Counted from the first letter of the stretch, positions 40,233 to 49,552 are shown. The stretch: 64,000 nucleotides of DNA from Gemmatimonadaceae bacterium (GCA_019752115.1 JAIEMN010000024.1:124001-188000); one strand, 5' to 3'. Notes: generated by a model from the sequence alone, not told the origin. A program made the numbers and translations.

Positions 40233-41402
40233 ATGACGCGCATCTTTGACGAAGACCTCGCCGGTGGCATGGCCACCCGCGCCATCCACGCCGGCCAGCG
40301 CCCCGATCCCGTCTCCGGCGCCATCATGACGCCCCTCTACCTCACGTCCACCTACGTGCAGGAGAGCATCGGCGTCAACAAGGGCTACGAGTACGCCCGC
40401 GGCAAGAACCCCACGCGTCAGGCGCTCGAGCGCAATGTCGCCACGCTCGAGGGCGGCCGTCATGGCTTCGCGTTTGGCAGCGGCATGGGCTGCCTGGATT
40501 CGATCATGAAGCTCTTCAAGGCCGGGGACCACATCGTGGTCGGCGAGAACGTGTACGGCGGGACGTTCCGGCTGTTCGATCGAATCTTGCGACATATGGG
40601 ACTGTCCTTCACCTACGTGGATTCCAGTGAACCGCAGCGGGTCGCCGACGCCATGACGGCGGCGACACGGGCGCTCCTCGTGGAGACCCCCACCAACCCG
40701 CTGATGCGACTCACTGACCTCCGGGCCATGGGCGACATCGCCAAGCGGCACGGGGCCCTGCTGGTCGTGGACAACACCTTCGCGACACCGGTCTTCCAGC
40801 GTCCCCTGGAGCTGGGGGCCGACATCGTGTGGCACTCGACCACCAAGTACATCAATGGTCACTCTGATATGATCGGCGGATTGGCGGTCGTTCTTGAGGA
40901 TGACCTGGCCGACCGGCTCCAGTTCATCCTGAACGCCGCGGGCGCCGTCCCCGGCCCCTTCGATGCCTGGCTGGCCCTTCGGGGGACCAAGACGCTTCCG
41001 CTGCGCATGAAGCAGCACGACGCCAACGGCCGCGCCATTGCCCAGTATCTGCTCGACCGCCTCGGCGCGGACCGCGTGATCTACCCCGGCCTGCCCCACC
41101 ATCCGCACCACGAGCTCGCCAAGCAGCAGATGTCGGGCTTTGGCGGGATGATGACCCTCGACCTTGGCACGCAGGACAACGCCCGCCGGTTCCTGGAGCG
41201 GGTCGAGGTGTTCTCGCTGGCGGAGTCGCTGGGCGGTGTCGAAAGCTTGACGAACCATCCGTTTACGATGACGCACGGGTCGGTTCCGGCCGATGTGAAG
41301 CAGGCCATGGGGCTCACCGACGGCATGGTGCGCCTCAGCTGTGGCATTGAGGACGCCGAGGACCTGATTGAGGACCTCGAGCGGGCGCTGGTGGGGCTGT
41401 AG
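40233..41402 (+). CDS. cystathionine gamma-synthase / cystathionine lyase family PLP enzyme
   Basis: 389-residue transsulfuration enzyme. The PLP lysine is in WHSTTKYINGHSDMIGG, the PLP-stacking Tyr in RYE-equivalent YEYARGKNPTRQALE, and the C-terminal SLGGVESLTNHPFTMTH is typical of cystathionine gamma-synthases and gamma-lyases. MetB and MetC/CGL cannot be separated by eye. With metZ at 28770 the organism has two family members, giving both direct sulfhydrylation and transsulfuration. The 173-base upstream gap to the divergent HD-GYP gene shows no recognisable riboswitch. Confidence 0.86.
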   Translation: MTRIFDEDLAGGMATRAIHAGQRPDPVSGAIMTPLYLTSTYVQESIGVNKGYEYARGKNPTRQALERNVATLEGGRHGFAFGSGMGCLDSIMKLFKAGDHIVVGENVYGGTFRLFDRILRHMGLSFTYVDSSEPQRVADAMTAATRALLVETPTNPLMRLTDLRAMGDIAKRHGALLVVDNTFATPVFQRPLELGADIVWHSTTKYINGHSDMIGGLAVVLEDDLADRLQFILNAAGAVPGPFDAWLALRGTKTLPLRMKQHDANGRAIAQYLLDRLGADRVIYPGLPHHPHHELAKQQMSGFGGMMTLDLGTQDNARRFLERVEVFSLAESLGGVESLTNHPFTMTHGSVPADVKQAMGLTDGMVRLSCGIEDAEDLIEDLERALVGL

Positions 41403-41483
41403 CCCCCACGAAACGCCACTGCAACAAACCGGGGCGCCCTTCGTAGGGTCCACAGACTTCGGCCGAAGCCCTTAACCCCTGCG

Positions 41484-42545
41484 ATGATGGCCACTCCACT
41501 GATCCAGATCTCCCCCGTCTCCTGGGAGCATCCGGCTGATCGTGCCGCACTGCGCACGCTCCGGGCGCTTCCGGGATTCGACGAGGTGGTGCGCAAGATT
41601 GCCAGCGTGTTCGGCGAGCGCGGCGTTCGCAACCTGTTCCTTGGCGACGCCGTGCTCGTGGGCCCCACGCAACGGCCCCGGCTCTTCGCCCTGTATCAAG
41701 AGGTGCTGCAGACGCTCGACTGGCCGAACGCCGGCCAGGCGGTACCGCAGCTCTACGTAACGCAGACGCCGATCGCGAATGCCGGCGCGGTGGGGTTCGA
41801 CCAGCCGTTCATCGTGATCAGCTCCGGTACGCTCGAACTGCTGGAGCCTGAGGAACAGAAGTTCATTCTGGCGCAGCAGCTCGGACACATTATGACCGGG
41901 CGCACGACTTACCGCACGATCGCGCTCATCGTGCTCTTCTTCGGCATGAGTGCGCTGCCCTTGCTCGCGTCGATCGCGCTGCTGCCCTTCCAGCTCGCGC
42001 TGCTCGAGTGGTATCGCAAGAGCGAACTCAGCGCCGACCGCGCCGGCATGCTCGGCACGCAGGATCCGCGCGCCAGCCTGATGACGTTCCTCAAGCTCGC
42101 CGGTGGCCGTGCCGAGGGCGACACCATCGACCTCGACGCGTATCTCACGCAGGCCGCGGAGTATGAACTCGGTGGCACCGCGTGGGACAGCGTCCTGCGG
42201 GCGCTCAACACCGCGCTGCGCGAGCATCCGTTCCACACGGTGCGCGCGGGGGAACTGCGGCGGTGGCAGCAGACGGGCGCGTACGCCGAGATCGTGGGCG
42301 GCGCCTACATCCGCCGGGGCTCCGAAGCCGAGCGGCCGTATCGCGACGATCTGCGTGATGCGACCGATTACTACGCGGAGAAGGCGCGCGCCGCCGCCGA
42401 CACCGTGGGCGATGTGATCGGGCGGGCGGCTGATGCGTTCCGTGATGCGTTCCGAGCGGCCAGTGCGATGGGGGGAGCGGAGCCGCCGGCACCGCCCCCA
42501 GCTCCGCCGCCGCCACCGCCAGCTGGTCCGGCTCCGGGCGAATAA
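41484..42545 (+). CDS. M48-family membrane peptidase homologue with degenerate active site
   Basis: 353 residues with one or two transmembrane segments at about residues 148-178 (IALIVLFFGMSALPLLASIA). The context is that of M48 peptidases: a zinc-site helix read as ILAQQLGHIMTGR and a downstream ligand helix KSELSADRAGML. However the expected HExxH is QQLGH, so the first His and the catalytic Glu are both Gln. The remaining ligands (His of LGHI, Glu of SELSAD) are present. The C terminus is proline-rich (PPAPPPPPPAG). Inference: a pseudoprotease or scaffold. Start is ATG 41484 or 41487. Confidence 0.8.
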   Translation: MMATPLIQISPVSWEHPADRAALRTLRALPGFDEVVRKIASVFGERGVRNLFLGDAVLVGPTQRPRLFALYQEVLQTLDWPNAGQAVPQLYVTQTPIANAGAVGFDQPFIVISSGTLELLEPEEQKFILAQQLGHIMTGRTTYRTIALIVLFFGMSALPLLASIALLPFQLALLEWYRKSELSADRAGMLGTQDPRASLMTFLKLAGGRAEGDTIDLDAYLTQAAEYELGGTAWDSVLRALNTALREHPFHTVRAGELRRWQQTGAYAEIVGGAYIRRGSEAERPYRDDLRDATDYYAEKARAAADTVGDVIGRAADAFRDAFRAASAMGGAEPPAPPPAPPPPPPAGPAPGE

Positions 42546-42576
42546 CGGGAGGCATTGGGCCGCAACAACTAACGAG

Positions 42577-42635
42577 GAACGGGACAACTCACGAGGATTC
42601 GCGCCACGCGCCGACCTTCGTGAGTTGTCCCGTTC
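42577..42635. repeat. 18-bp inverted repeat with 23-base loop upstream of purD
   Basis: Arms 42577-42594 and 42618-42635 are perfectly complementary over 18 bases. It lies 31 bases after the M48-like stop and about 65 bases before purD, so it may terminate the upstream transcript or structure the purD leader. No T-tract follows. Confidence 0.8.
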
Positions 42636-42641
42636 TTGTCC

Positions 42642-42682
42642 CTGTTGTCGCCCGCAGGGCCCCCGCTGTTGTCGCCCGCAGG
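42642..42682 (+). repeat. two 17-bp direct repeats upstream of purD
   Basis: CTGTTGTCGCCCGCAGG occurs at 42642-42658 and again at 42666-42682, a period of 24 bases, ending 18 bases before the purD ATG. Its position suggests an operator or a recent slippage duplication. The inner bases TTGTCGCCC partly echo the arms of the adjacent inverted repeat. Confidence 0.7.
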
Positions 42683-42700
42683 TCCCCTTAGTTTTGACGC

Positions 42701-43981
42701 ATGAAGATCCTGCTCCTCGGCTCCGGTGGCCGCGAACATGCCCTCGCCGACACGCTGTCGCGCGAGAACACGCCCGTTGAGATCATCGCGGCCCCCGGGA
42801 ATCCCGGCATCGCCGACCTCGCGCGCCTCGTGAAGGTCGATGCGAACAATCCGGCGGCGGTGTGTGCGCTCGCCGAGCAGGAAGCGGTGGACCTCGTGGT
42901 CGTGGGTCCCGAGGCGCCACTGGCCGCGGGGGTCGTGGATGCGCTGCAGCAGCGCCGCATTCCCGCCTTCGGCCCCACCATGGGCGCGGCGACGGTTGAG
43001 ACGAGCAAGGCCGGCACCAAGGCGTTGATGATGGCGGCCGGCATCCCCACCGCGCACGCCGAAACGCATCGCGACGCCGACGAGGCAAAGGCCGCGGTCA
43101 AGGCACGCTTCGGCGCGCCGGTGGTGATCAAGGCCAGCGGGCTCGCCGCCGGCAAGGGCGTCATCGTCTGCCACAGTGAACGCGAGGCGTTCGACGCGAT
43201 CGATCGCATTCTCGGCGACAAGGTCTTCGGCGAGGCCGGCAACGAGTGCCTCGTCGAGCAGTTCATGACCGGCGAGGAGCTGTCGTTGTTCGCCATCGCC
43301 GACGGCACCGACGTGCTCCCGATGATCGGCGCCCAGGACCACAAGCGCCTGCTCGACGGGGATGACGGCCCGAACACCGGCGGCATGGGCGCCTACACGC
43401 CCGTGAGTTTCTCCACGCCGGCGCTCGTGGATCAGGTTACCGAGTCGATCTTCCTGCCCACACTGCACGCCCTGCGCAAGCGCGGCACGCCGTTCACCGG
43501 CCTGCTCTACGCGGGGCTCATGCTCACCCCCGACGGCCCCAAGGTCGTGGAGTTCAACTGCCGCTTCGGTGATCCGGAGACGCAGGCGATTCTGCCGATG
43601 CTCACCAGCAGCCTGCTCGATCCGATGCTCGCCGTGGCCCGTGGCGCGCGGATCGGCAGCATGGCGCCGTTCACGTGGCGCGCGGGCGCGTCGGTCACCA
43701 CGGTCGTGGCATCGAGCGGCTACCCGGATGCGCCACGCACCGGCTTCCCCATCGAACTGCCGAGCTTCAGCGACCGCATTCGCGTCTTCCACGCCGGCAC
43801 GACGCGGGATGCGCAGGGCACCCTCTGCACCAGTGGCGGGCGCGTCGTGGCCGTGACGGCGCTCGCCGACACCTTCGCCGCCGCGCAGCAGGCGAGCCGC
43901 GACGCGGCGGCGCGCGTGGGCTTCGAGGGCGCGATCTACCGGCGCGACATCGGCTGGCGCGAAGCAGCACGGCGTGCCTGA
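42701..43981 (+). CDS. purD: phosphoribosylamine-glycine ligase
   Basis: 426-residue ATP-grasp enzyme that makes glycinamide ribonucleotide in purine synthesis. The N terminus MKILLLGSGGREHALA is diagnostic, as is GPEAPLAAGVVDAL. The ATP-grasp core shows PVVIKASGLAAGKGVIV, DGDDGPNTGGMGAYTP and VEFNCRFGDPETQ. The mutM start lies within its last 8 bases, so the two are co-translated. Confidence 0.96.
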   Translation: MKILLLGSGGREHALADTLSRENTPVEIIAAPGNPGIADLARLVKVDANNPAAVCALAEQEAVDLVVVGPEAPLAAGVVDALQQRRIPAFGPTMGAATVETSKAGTKALMMAAGIPTAHAETHRDADEAKAAVKARFGAPVVIKASGLAAGKGVIVCHSEREAFDAIDRILGDKVFGEAGNECLVEQFMTGEELSLFAIADGTDVLPMIGAQDHKRLLDGDDGPNTGGMGAYTPVSFSTPALVDQVTESIFLPTLHALRKRGTPFTGLLYAGLMLTPDGPKVVEFNCRFGDPETQAILPMLTSSLLDPMLAVARGARIGSMAPFTWRAGASVTTVVASSGYPDAPRTGFPIELPSFSDRIRVFHAGTTRDAQGTLCTSGGRVVAVTALADTFAAAQQASRDAAARVGFEGAIYRRDIGWREAARRA

Positions 43982-44828
43982 GCTGCCCGAAACAGAAACC
44001 ATCGCGCGCGATCTGCACGCGATGGTCGTGGGCGCGCGCGTGGTAGACGTGGAGGTCACACGCCCCGACGTGGTGCGCGATGTGGAGCCGAGTGAGTTGC
44101 CGGCCGCCCTCATGAGCACCGCGATTGCCCGGGTCTGGCGACGCGCCAAGCTCATCGTGCTCGATCTCAGTGCCCCCGATGCCCTCGCCGACGCGCCCGC
44201 CGACCGCCACCTCGTGGTCCAGCCGCGCTTCACCGGCGGCCTCGTGGTCGAAGCCGAGCCGCTCCCGGCGGAGGAGCTGGCCTACCGATGCGTCTCGCTG
44301 ACCCTCGCCGACGGGCGGCGGCTGCACTATCGGGATGTTCGCCGCCTGGGGACCGTGGCGCTGATGTCGCCGACGCGATTTGCCGAGTATTCCGGCGCAC
44401 TTGGTGCGGAGCCTCTTGACCCGGAGCTCACCGATGCTGCATTTTCGGGCTCTCTTCGGTCATCGCGCCAGGCCATCAAGATTGCCCTGATGGACCAGAA
44501 GCGACTGGCTGGTGTCGGCAACATCTACGCGAACGAGGCTCTGTGGCGCGCCGAGATCGATCCCTCGCGGGCAGCCCAAACGCTCCGCACCGCCGAATGG
44601 GCGGCTCTGCGGCGGGAGCTGCAGGCCGTGCTGGCCGAGAGCATTGCGGCCCGCGGCACGAGCTTCCGGGATTATCGTGATGCCCGAGGCGAGCGCGGGG
44701 CTTTCGTGGAGCAGCTGGCGGCCTACGGTCGTGCCGGCCTCCCCTGTAAGCGATGCGGGCGGACCCTGGTCGGGACGCATGCCGTGGACGGGCGCAGTAC
44801 CGTCTTCTGCCCCGGCTGTCAGTTCTAA
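43974..44828 (+). CDS. mutM: formamidopyrimidine-DNA glycosylase
   Basis: 284-residue repair enzyme removing 8-oxoguanine. The catalytic N terminus is (V/M)PELPETETIARDL; the start codon GTG at 43974 becomes Met and, after removal, Pro is the nucleophile. The LAGVGNIYANEALWRA helix-turn-helix and a C4 zinc finger (CKRC and CPGC) are present, with a terminal QF in place of QR. The typical lysine and Arg of the lesion pocket lie in the middle region. A divergent paralogue sits at 34008. It overlaps purD and the next gene. Confidence 0.94.
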   Translation: MPELPETETIARDLHAMVVGARVVDVEVTRPDVVRDVEPSELPAALMSTAIARVWRRAKLIVLDLSAPDALADAPADRHLVVQPRFTGGLVVEAEPLPAEELAYRCVSLTLADGRRLHYRDVRRLGTVALMSPTRFAEYSGALGAEPLDPELTDAAFSGSLRSSRQAIKIALMDQKRLAGVGNIYANEALWRAEIDPSRAAQTLRTAEWAALRRELQAVLAESIAARGTSFRDYRDARGERGAFVEQLAAYGRAGLPCKRCGRTLVGTHAVDGRSTVFCPGCQF

Positions 44829-46068
44829 GCCACCCGCGGCGGGTCGCCCCCGTCGTCGCGCGGCCACTGCGCCGCTCGCCACCCAGCTCGACCTCGCGGT
44901 CGGGAGCGCCGAGGCCGACGTTGCGCGGCTGCGGGAGCAGGTCCGGGCCACCGCCCGCAATGTGCCCGGTGTCTATCTCATGCGCGGCGCGCACGGGGAA
45001 GTGCTCTATGTGGGCAAGAGCACGCAGGTGCGCACCCGGCTCCTCTCGTACTTCCGGTTGCCGTGGCCCGCGCATCGCCACGCGCGCCTGCTGCGCGAAA
45101 CCGTGCGCATCGAGTGGGAGCCGCTGCCGAGCGAGTTCGCCGCACTGCTGCGCGAAGTCCGGCTGATTCGCGCGCACCTCCCCAAGTACAACGTGCGATC
45201 TGCGCGTCCACTCGACCGGTGGTGGGTGATCACCATCGCCAAGGGGCCCGCGCCGCGATTGCGTATTCAGCGAGCCAGCGCGGCCGCGCGCTCACGCGAC
45301 ATCGCCCAGATGATCGGGCCGTTTGCCTCACGGCGCCCGCTGGTGGACGCGCTACGCGTGCTGAACGACGCGCTGGGCCTGCGCGACTGTTCGGATCGCG
45401 TGCCGATGCACACCAGCGACGTGGCCGAGCTGTTCGACGAGCACGACCCCGCCCTGCAGCGTACGCCGGGCTGTCATCGCTATGAAACGCGCCGCTGTCT
45501 CGGTCCGTGCGTGGGCGCCGCCTCCGAGTACGAGTACCGTGCGCAGCTCACGCGCGCCCGTTCCGTGCTCGAAGGGCGCGACGATACGCCGCATCAGTAC
45601 CTCGTGCGCGAGATGGCCGCCGCGAGCGCGGCGCTGAGCTTCGAGCGCGCCGGATGGCTGCGCGACCGCCTGACGGCGCTACAGGAACTCGATGGGCAGC
45701 TGGCGCGCGTACGTGAGGCGCTGGCGCGGCCGTCCTTCGCGTATGCCGTCCCCGGGCGCGACGGTGATGATCGGCTCTACTTGGTCCGCCATGGCCGCGT
45801 GGTGGGCGAAGCGCGCTGCCTCGATCCCGACTCCGTCGCCGCGCTGCAGGCGCTGGAGCATCGTGGCGTACAAGAACCAAGCGGCGCGATGGTCGAGCAA
45901 TTCGACGAGTTGCTCATGCTGGAGCAGTGGTTCCGCGCCAATCCGTCGGTGGCGCTGCGCGCCGACACGGTCGTCGGTGCCCTCGAGGCCCTCTCGGTGC
46001 ACCTGCGCGAGCAGGCGCTTATGCCGTCGGCGGCTCGGGCAGCTCGTCCGGAAGACCCAGGGGAATGA
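44779..46068 (+). CDS. UvrC-like GIY-YIG protein lacking the C-terminal nuclease
   Basis: About 429 residues. The N-terminal GIY-YIG nuclease domain is clear (VPGVYLMRG, VLYVGKSTQVRTRLLSYF, and the Arg/Glu region LREVRLIRAHLPKYN). The UvrC [4Fe-4S] cysteines appear as LRDC and GCHRYETRRCLGPC, and a UVR helix pair follows (FERAGWLRDRLTALQEL). The RNase H-like second nuclease and HhH domain of full UvrC (about 600 residues) are absent. No ATG or GTG fits near the domain start; ATG 44779, inside the mutM end, is the best candidate. It overlaps the convergent phosphodiesterase gene by 50 bases. Possibly Cho-like. Confidence 0.8.
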   Translation: MPWTGAVPSSAPAVSSKPPAAGRPRRRAATAPLATQLDLAVGSAEADVARLREQVRATARNVPGVYLMRGAHGEVLYVGKSTQVRTRLLSYFRLPWPAHRHARLLRETVRIEWEPLPSEFAALLREVRLIRAHLPKYNVRSARPLDRWWVITIAKGPAPRLRIQRASAAARSRDIAQMIGPFASRRPLVDALRVLNDALGLRDCSDRVPMHTSDVAELFDEHDPALQRTPGCHRYETRRCLGPCVGAASEYEYRAQLTRARSVLEGRDDTPHQYLVREMAAASAALSFERAGWLRDRLTALQELDGQLARVREALARPSFAYAVPGRDGDDRLYLVRHGRVVGEARCLDPDSVAALQALEHRGVQEPSGAMVEQFDELLMLEQWFRANPSVALRADTVVGALEALSVHLREQALMPSAARAARPEDPGE

Positions 46069-46537
46069 GCTCCACGTCCGCCTGCCCCTTCCAGATGTAG
46101 AGCTTCGCCACGCACGGCTGCAGCTTGAAGCGCCGCGGTCCCGCCGCACCGGGGTTCACCACCACGCGGCGCGCCGCCTTGGTCACCAGCTGCTGATGGG
46201 TGTGCCCATACACGATGACGTCGGCATTGGGATACGCCCCCACCAGTTTGGGCGGGGTCGGGCTTCCCAGCTCGTGCCCATGCGTCACCACGATGCGCAC
46301 GCCGTCGATGACATCCTCGATGCGCTCCACCAGATCCGGACGCCCGGGCGCGTCGGTGTTCCCCCACACGGCGCGAATCGGGGCAATCGCCCCCAGCTCC
46401 GCGAGCACGCTGGCCGGCCCCACGTCACCGGCGTGCAGAATCTGCGAGACCCCCTCCAGCGCCTGAAACACTTCGGGGCGCACCAGGCCGTGCGTGTCGG
46501 AAATCAGTCCAATGATCGTGGCAGTCTTGTTCGGCAT
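46019..46537 (-). CDS. YfcE/MJ0936-type metallophosphoesterase
   Basis: 172-residue small calcineurin-like phosphodiesterase. The five metal motifs are visible: ISDTHG, LHAGDV, WGNTD, VTHGHE and YGHTHQ. It probably acts on a small phosphodiester; the cellular substrate is unknown. The start is ATG 46537. Its 3' end overlaps that of the UvrC-like gene. Divergent from the large BIG2 lipoprotein gene with a very short gap. Confidence 0.92.
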   Translation of the reverse strand: MPNKTATIIGLISDTHGLVRPEVFQALEGVSQILHAGDVGPASVLAELGAIAPIRAVWGNTDAPGRPDLVERIEDVIDGVRIVVTHGHELGSPTPPKLVGAYPNADVIVYGHTHQQLVTKAARRVVVNPGAAGPRRFKLQPCVAKLYIWKGQADVELIPLGLPDELPEPPTA

Positions 46538-46600
46538 ACCCCAAAGTAGCCGTTCTCGACTGGCATGAGGGAGTTCACGCGCGAACTGCGCGTGACGTCT

Positions 46601-49546
46601 ATGCCTCTCCTTTCCGCCTCCGCCCGCGCCTCGAGCCCGCTCCGTCGCTTCGCGTCACTCGGCGCGGCGCTGCTCCTGCCGCTCATGCCCACCGCCTGCG
46701 GCAGCGGCGGCGCCGACTCCGTCGCCCCCCCGGCCATCACGGGCGTCCTGCTCAGCACAACCAGCGTACCCCTGCAGGGCGTGGGCGCCTCGGCGACCGT
46801 GAGCGCCACGCTACAGCCTGTTACCTCCACCGGCGCGATCAGCTGGCGTACCGACAACGCGGCGGTCGCCACGGTAAGCGGCGCCGGAAGCAGTGCGACC
46901 ATCACGGCCGTTGGCGGCGGCAGTACGGTGGTGACGGCGTCGGTCGGTGGCGTGAGCGCGAGTGCCACGGTGAGCGTCACGCCACTCGTGCGGAGTCTGT
47001 CGGTGTCACGCACCACCGCCTCTCTCCTCGTCGGCGCAACGACCGCGGTCACCGCGACCGTGACTGCCGACGCGGAGGCGAGCCAACGAGTGCTCTGGAG
47101 CAGTAGCGCGCCAACCGTGGCGACGGTGGATTCCACCGGGCTGATCACCGGCGTCGCTCCCGGCAGCGCGACCCTCACCGTCACGTCGGCGGTGAACAGC
47201 GCGGCCTCGGCGACGGTGAGTGTGGCCGTCGCCTATCCGGTGGTACGCAGCGTGACCGTGACGCCGGCGAATCCGTCGCTGCTGATCGCGGCCACCCGAC
47301 AACTTGCCGCCACGCTCGACGTCGATGCCGGCACCTCTACGGCCGTGACGTGGGTCTCGGCCACACCAGCCGTCGCGACGGTCAGCAGCACCGGCCTGGT
47401 AACGGCCGTCAGCGCCGGCACGAGCGTCATTCGCGCGACCAGTGCGGCGAACCCCACGGTGAGCGGCACGACCACGGTCACGGTGACGACGCCCACCGTG
47501 CGGGGGATCACGCTGTCCCCTACAGCGGCAACGCTGACCACCGCAACGACCCAGCAGATCGTGCCCACGGTTGATGCCGACCCCGGGGCGAACACGCAGC
47601 TCACGTGGAGCACGAGTGACGCCGCGGTGGCCACGGTGAACGCCAGCGGCGTGGTGACCGCCGTTGCGCCGGGCGGCGCGACGATCCGCGCGACCAGTGT
47701 GCTCGTTCCCACCGTGTCGGCCGCGTCCACTGTCACCGTCAGTGGCCCGCAGGTCATCAACGCGTGGAGCCGCACCCCATTGGCCCCCTTCTCGCTGGCC
47801 CCCACGATTGAGATTCGCGATGCATACATCGCGAGCCCATCCGACGGATTCGCCGTCTTCTCGACCGAGGCGGCCGACGGCACCATGCTGCGCTGGGACG
47901 GCACCGCGTGGACGCCAAGCGTGCTCGCACCCTTTGGTTCACTGACCGCGGTCACCGGCATTCCGGGGCGCACGTTCGTTGGCAGTGCCAACGGCCAGAT
48001 CGCCCAGTTCACCACCTTTGCCACGCCGAACCCCGGATTTGTGGCCATGGCCACGCCGCCCATCGGTGCGGTGTTTCGCCTGATGTCCATGGGCTCGACG
48101 GGCGTCGCCGCGCTCGTGGCGAACAGTGGCACATCGGCACCGGCGCGCGGCGTGCTGGTGTTCAACGGCACCACGTGGACCCGCATCGTGGATCCACCGG
48201 GCATGACGTCGCTCCTCTCCATCGACGTGAGCGGCGTGAACAACAACATCCTGGTAAGCGGAAACGGCAGCACCGGACTCGCGCAGTGGAACGGATCCAG
48301 CTGGTCCACCATTCCGGCCCCGCCGGTGACCGGCACGCTCGCGGCCGCGGCGTACGCCGGCAGCGACGTGGTGGTGATCAGCAGCAACTTCACCTCAGCG
48401 CGATGGAATGGCAGCGCGTGGATATCGGTCACCATGCCGACCACGCGAGCGGGCGCGGGCGGCACCTTCGTCACGCGCCTGCAAACCTGCGGCCCCAATC
48501 TCTACGCAGGTACGACCTTCGATGGCCGCATGCTGCGACTCGATGGCAACGCGTGGACAGTGATTGGCGACTACGGCGTGGCCACCCGCGGCAGTTATGT
48601 GATTACGCCGTCGTGTGGAGCAACCGGTACCCTGCGTGCGCTCGGTGCCGACGGCGGGATCGGCCGTTGGACGGGCAGCACGTGGGAACTTGAGTCCTCC
48701 TCGCCGGAGCTCCTCGATGTCGCCGTGGTGAGCAGTTCTCTTGCGTATGCAACCGGCGGCCACGGGCAGGTGCTTCGCTTCAACGGCACGACGTGGACAC
48801 GCGATCTCACCGTGTCGACCTTCGGGGTGCTCCAGACGATCACCGCCACCGCCGATGGCCTGGTGCTCACATCCGAAGCAGGATCGCCCAGCGGCGTCTG
48901 GCGAAAACAGGGCGGCTCCTGGAGCTTTGACGCACTCTCCTCGTCACCGTGGGCGCTCTGGGCCGCCTCGAGCAGCTTCGCGCTCGGTTTTTCAGTCAGC
49001 GAACGCTTCGTCTTCAACGGCACCTCCTGGCAGGCGTCACCGACGCTGACCGGCTTTCTGCCAAGCCGCATTGATGGCGTGTCGCCCACGTTTGCCATGG
49101 CGTCCGGCATCACCAGTGGGAGCGGCGCCATCTACCGGTGGGATGGCACCACCTGGACACGCATGACCACGCCGCCCACGTCTATCGCCTTCACCGGGTT
49201 GCGCGTTTTGTCGCCGGCGCTCGCGTTCGCGGTCTCCGGCCCCAACGCCTACCGGTGGGACGGCACCGCGTGGACCCTGATGCCCGCCTCGGGAGCGCTG
49301 GTCGGTGCGGGGACGCTTCGCACCGTTGCCGCCCTCTCGGCCAGTGATGTCTACGTCGTGACGAGCAGCGGTCGGTTGCTCCGCTTCAACGGCACGACCT
49401 GGTTCACGCAGGAGATCTTCCCGTCGCAGCCCACGACGTTTGTCCCCTACGCTGCCTTCGGGATGGTGAATGGCTTGGGCGTCGTGGCGGGCTACGGCGG
49501 CACGCTGTACGTGGGCCGCCCCGGCGCCATGGTTCGCCAGCGGTAG
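46601..49546 (+). CDS. large lipoprotein with four BIG2 Ig-like domains and a repeat-rich propeller-like half
   Basis: About 981 residues (12 more if the earlier ATG at 46565 is used). A lipoprotein signal ends in LLLPLMPTAC|GSGG. Residues about 45-385 form four bacterial Ig-like (BIG2) domains, each with the W-x(3-9)-VATV...G-VT-V-G-I/A-T pattern. From about residue 390 there are roughly a dozen repeats of the form RxxGTxWT (for example FNGTTWTR, WDGTAWT, WNGSSWS), spaced 40-60 residues, which suggests a beta propeller on the surface. Function unknown; adhesion or carbohydrate binding is plausible. Thr, Ser, Ala and Val rich. Confidence 0.85.
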   Translation: MPLLSASARASSPLRRFASLGAALLLPLMPTACGSGGADSVAPPAITGVLLSTTSVPLQGVGASATVSATLQPVTSTGAISWRTDNAAVATVSGAGSSATITAVGGGSTVVTASVGGVSASATVSVTPLVRSLSVSRTTASLLVGATTAVTATVTADAEASQRVLWSSSAPTVATVDSTGLITGVAPGSATLTVTSAVNSAASATVSVAVAYPVVRSVTVTPANPSLLIAATRQLAATLDVDAGTSTAVTWVSATPAVATVSSTGLVTAVSAGTSVIRATSAANPTVSGTTTVTVTTPTVRGITLSPTAATLTTATTQQIVPTVDADPGANTQLTWSTSDAAVATVNASGVVTAVAPGGATIRATSVLVPTVSAASTVTVSGPQVINAWSRTPLAPFSLAPTIEIRDAYIASPSDGFAVFSTEAADGTMLRWDGTAWTPSVLAPFGSLTAVTGIPGRTFVGSANGQIAQFTTFATPNPGFVAMATPPIGAVFRLMSMGSTGVAALVANSGTSAPARGVLVFNGTTWTRIVDPPGMTSLLSIDVSGVNNNILVSGNGSTGLAQWNGSSWSTIPAPPVTGTLAAAAYAGSDVVVISSNFTSARWNGSAWISVTMPTTRAGAGGTFVTRLQTCGPNLYAGTTFDGRMLRLDGNAWTVIGDYGVATRGSYVITPSCGATGTLRALGADGGIGRWTGSTWELESSSPELLDVAVVSSSLAYATGGHGQVLRFNGTTWTRDLTVSTFGVLQTITATADGLVLTSEAGSPSGVWRKQGGSWSFDALSSSPWALWAASSSFALGFSVSERFVFNGTSWQASPTLTGFLPSRIDGVSPTFAMASGITSGSGAIYRWDGTTWTRMTTPPTSIAFTGLRVLSPALAFAVSGPNAYRWDGTAWTLMPASGALVGAGTLRTVAALSASDVYVVTSSGRLLRFNGTTWFTQEIFPSQPTTFVPYAAFGMVNGLGVVAGYGGTLYVGRPGAMVRQR

Positions 49547-49552
49547 TCGGCG

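Noticed and set aside
42642-42682. Direct repeats as a CRISPR array
   Set aside because: Only two copies, a 7-base spacer, and no cas genes anywhere in the window.
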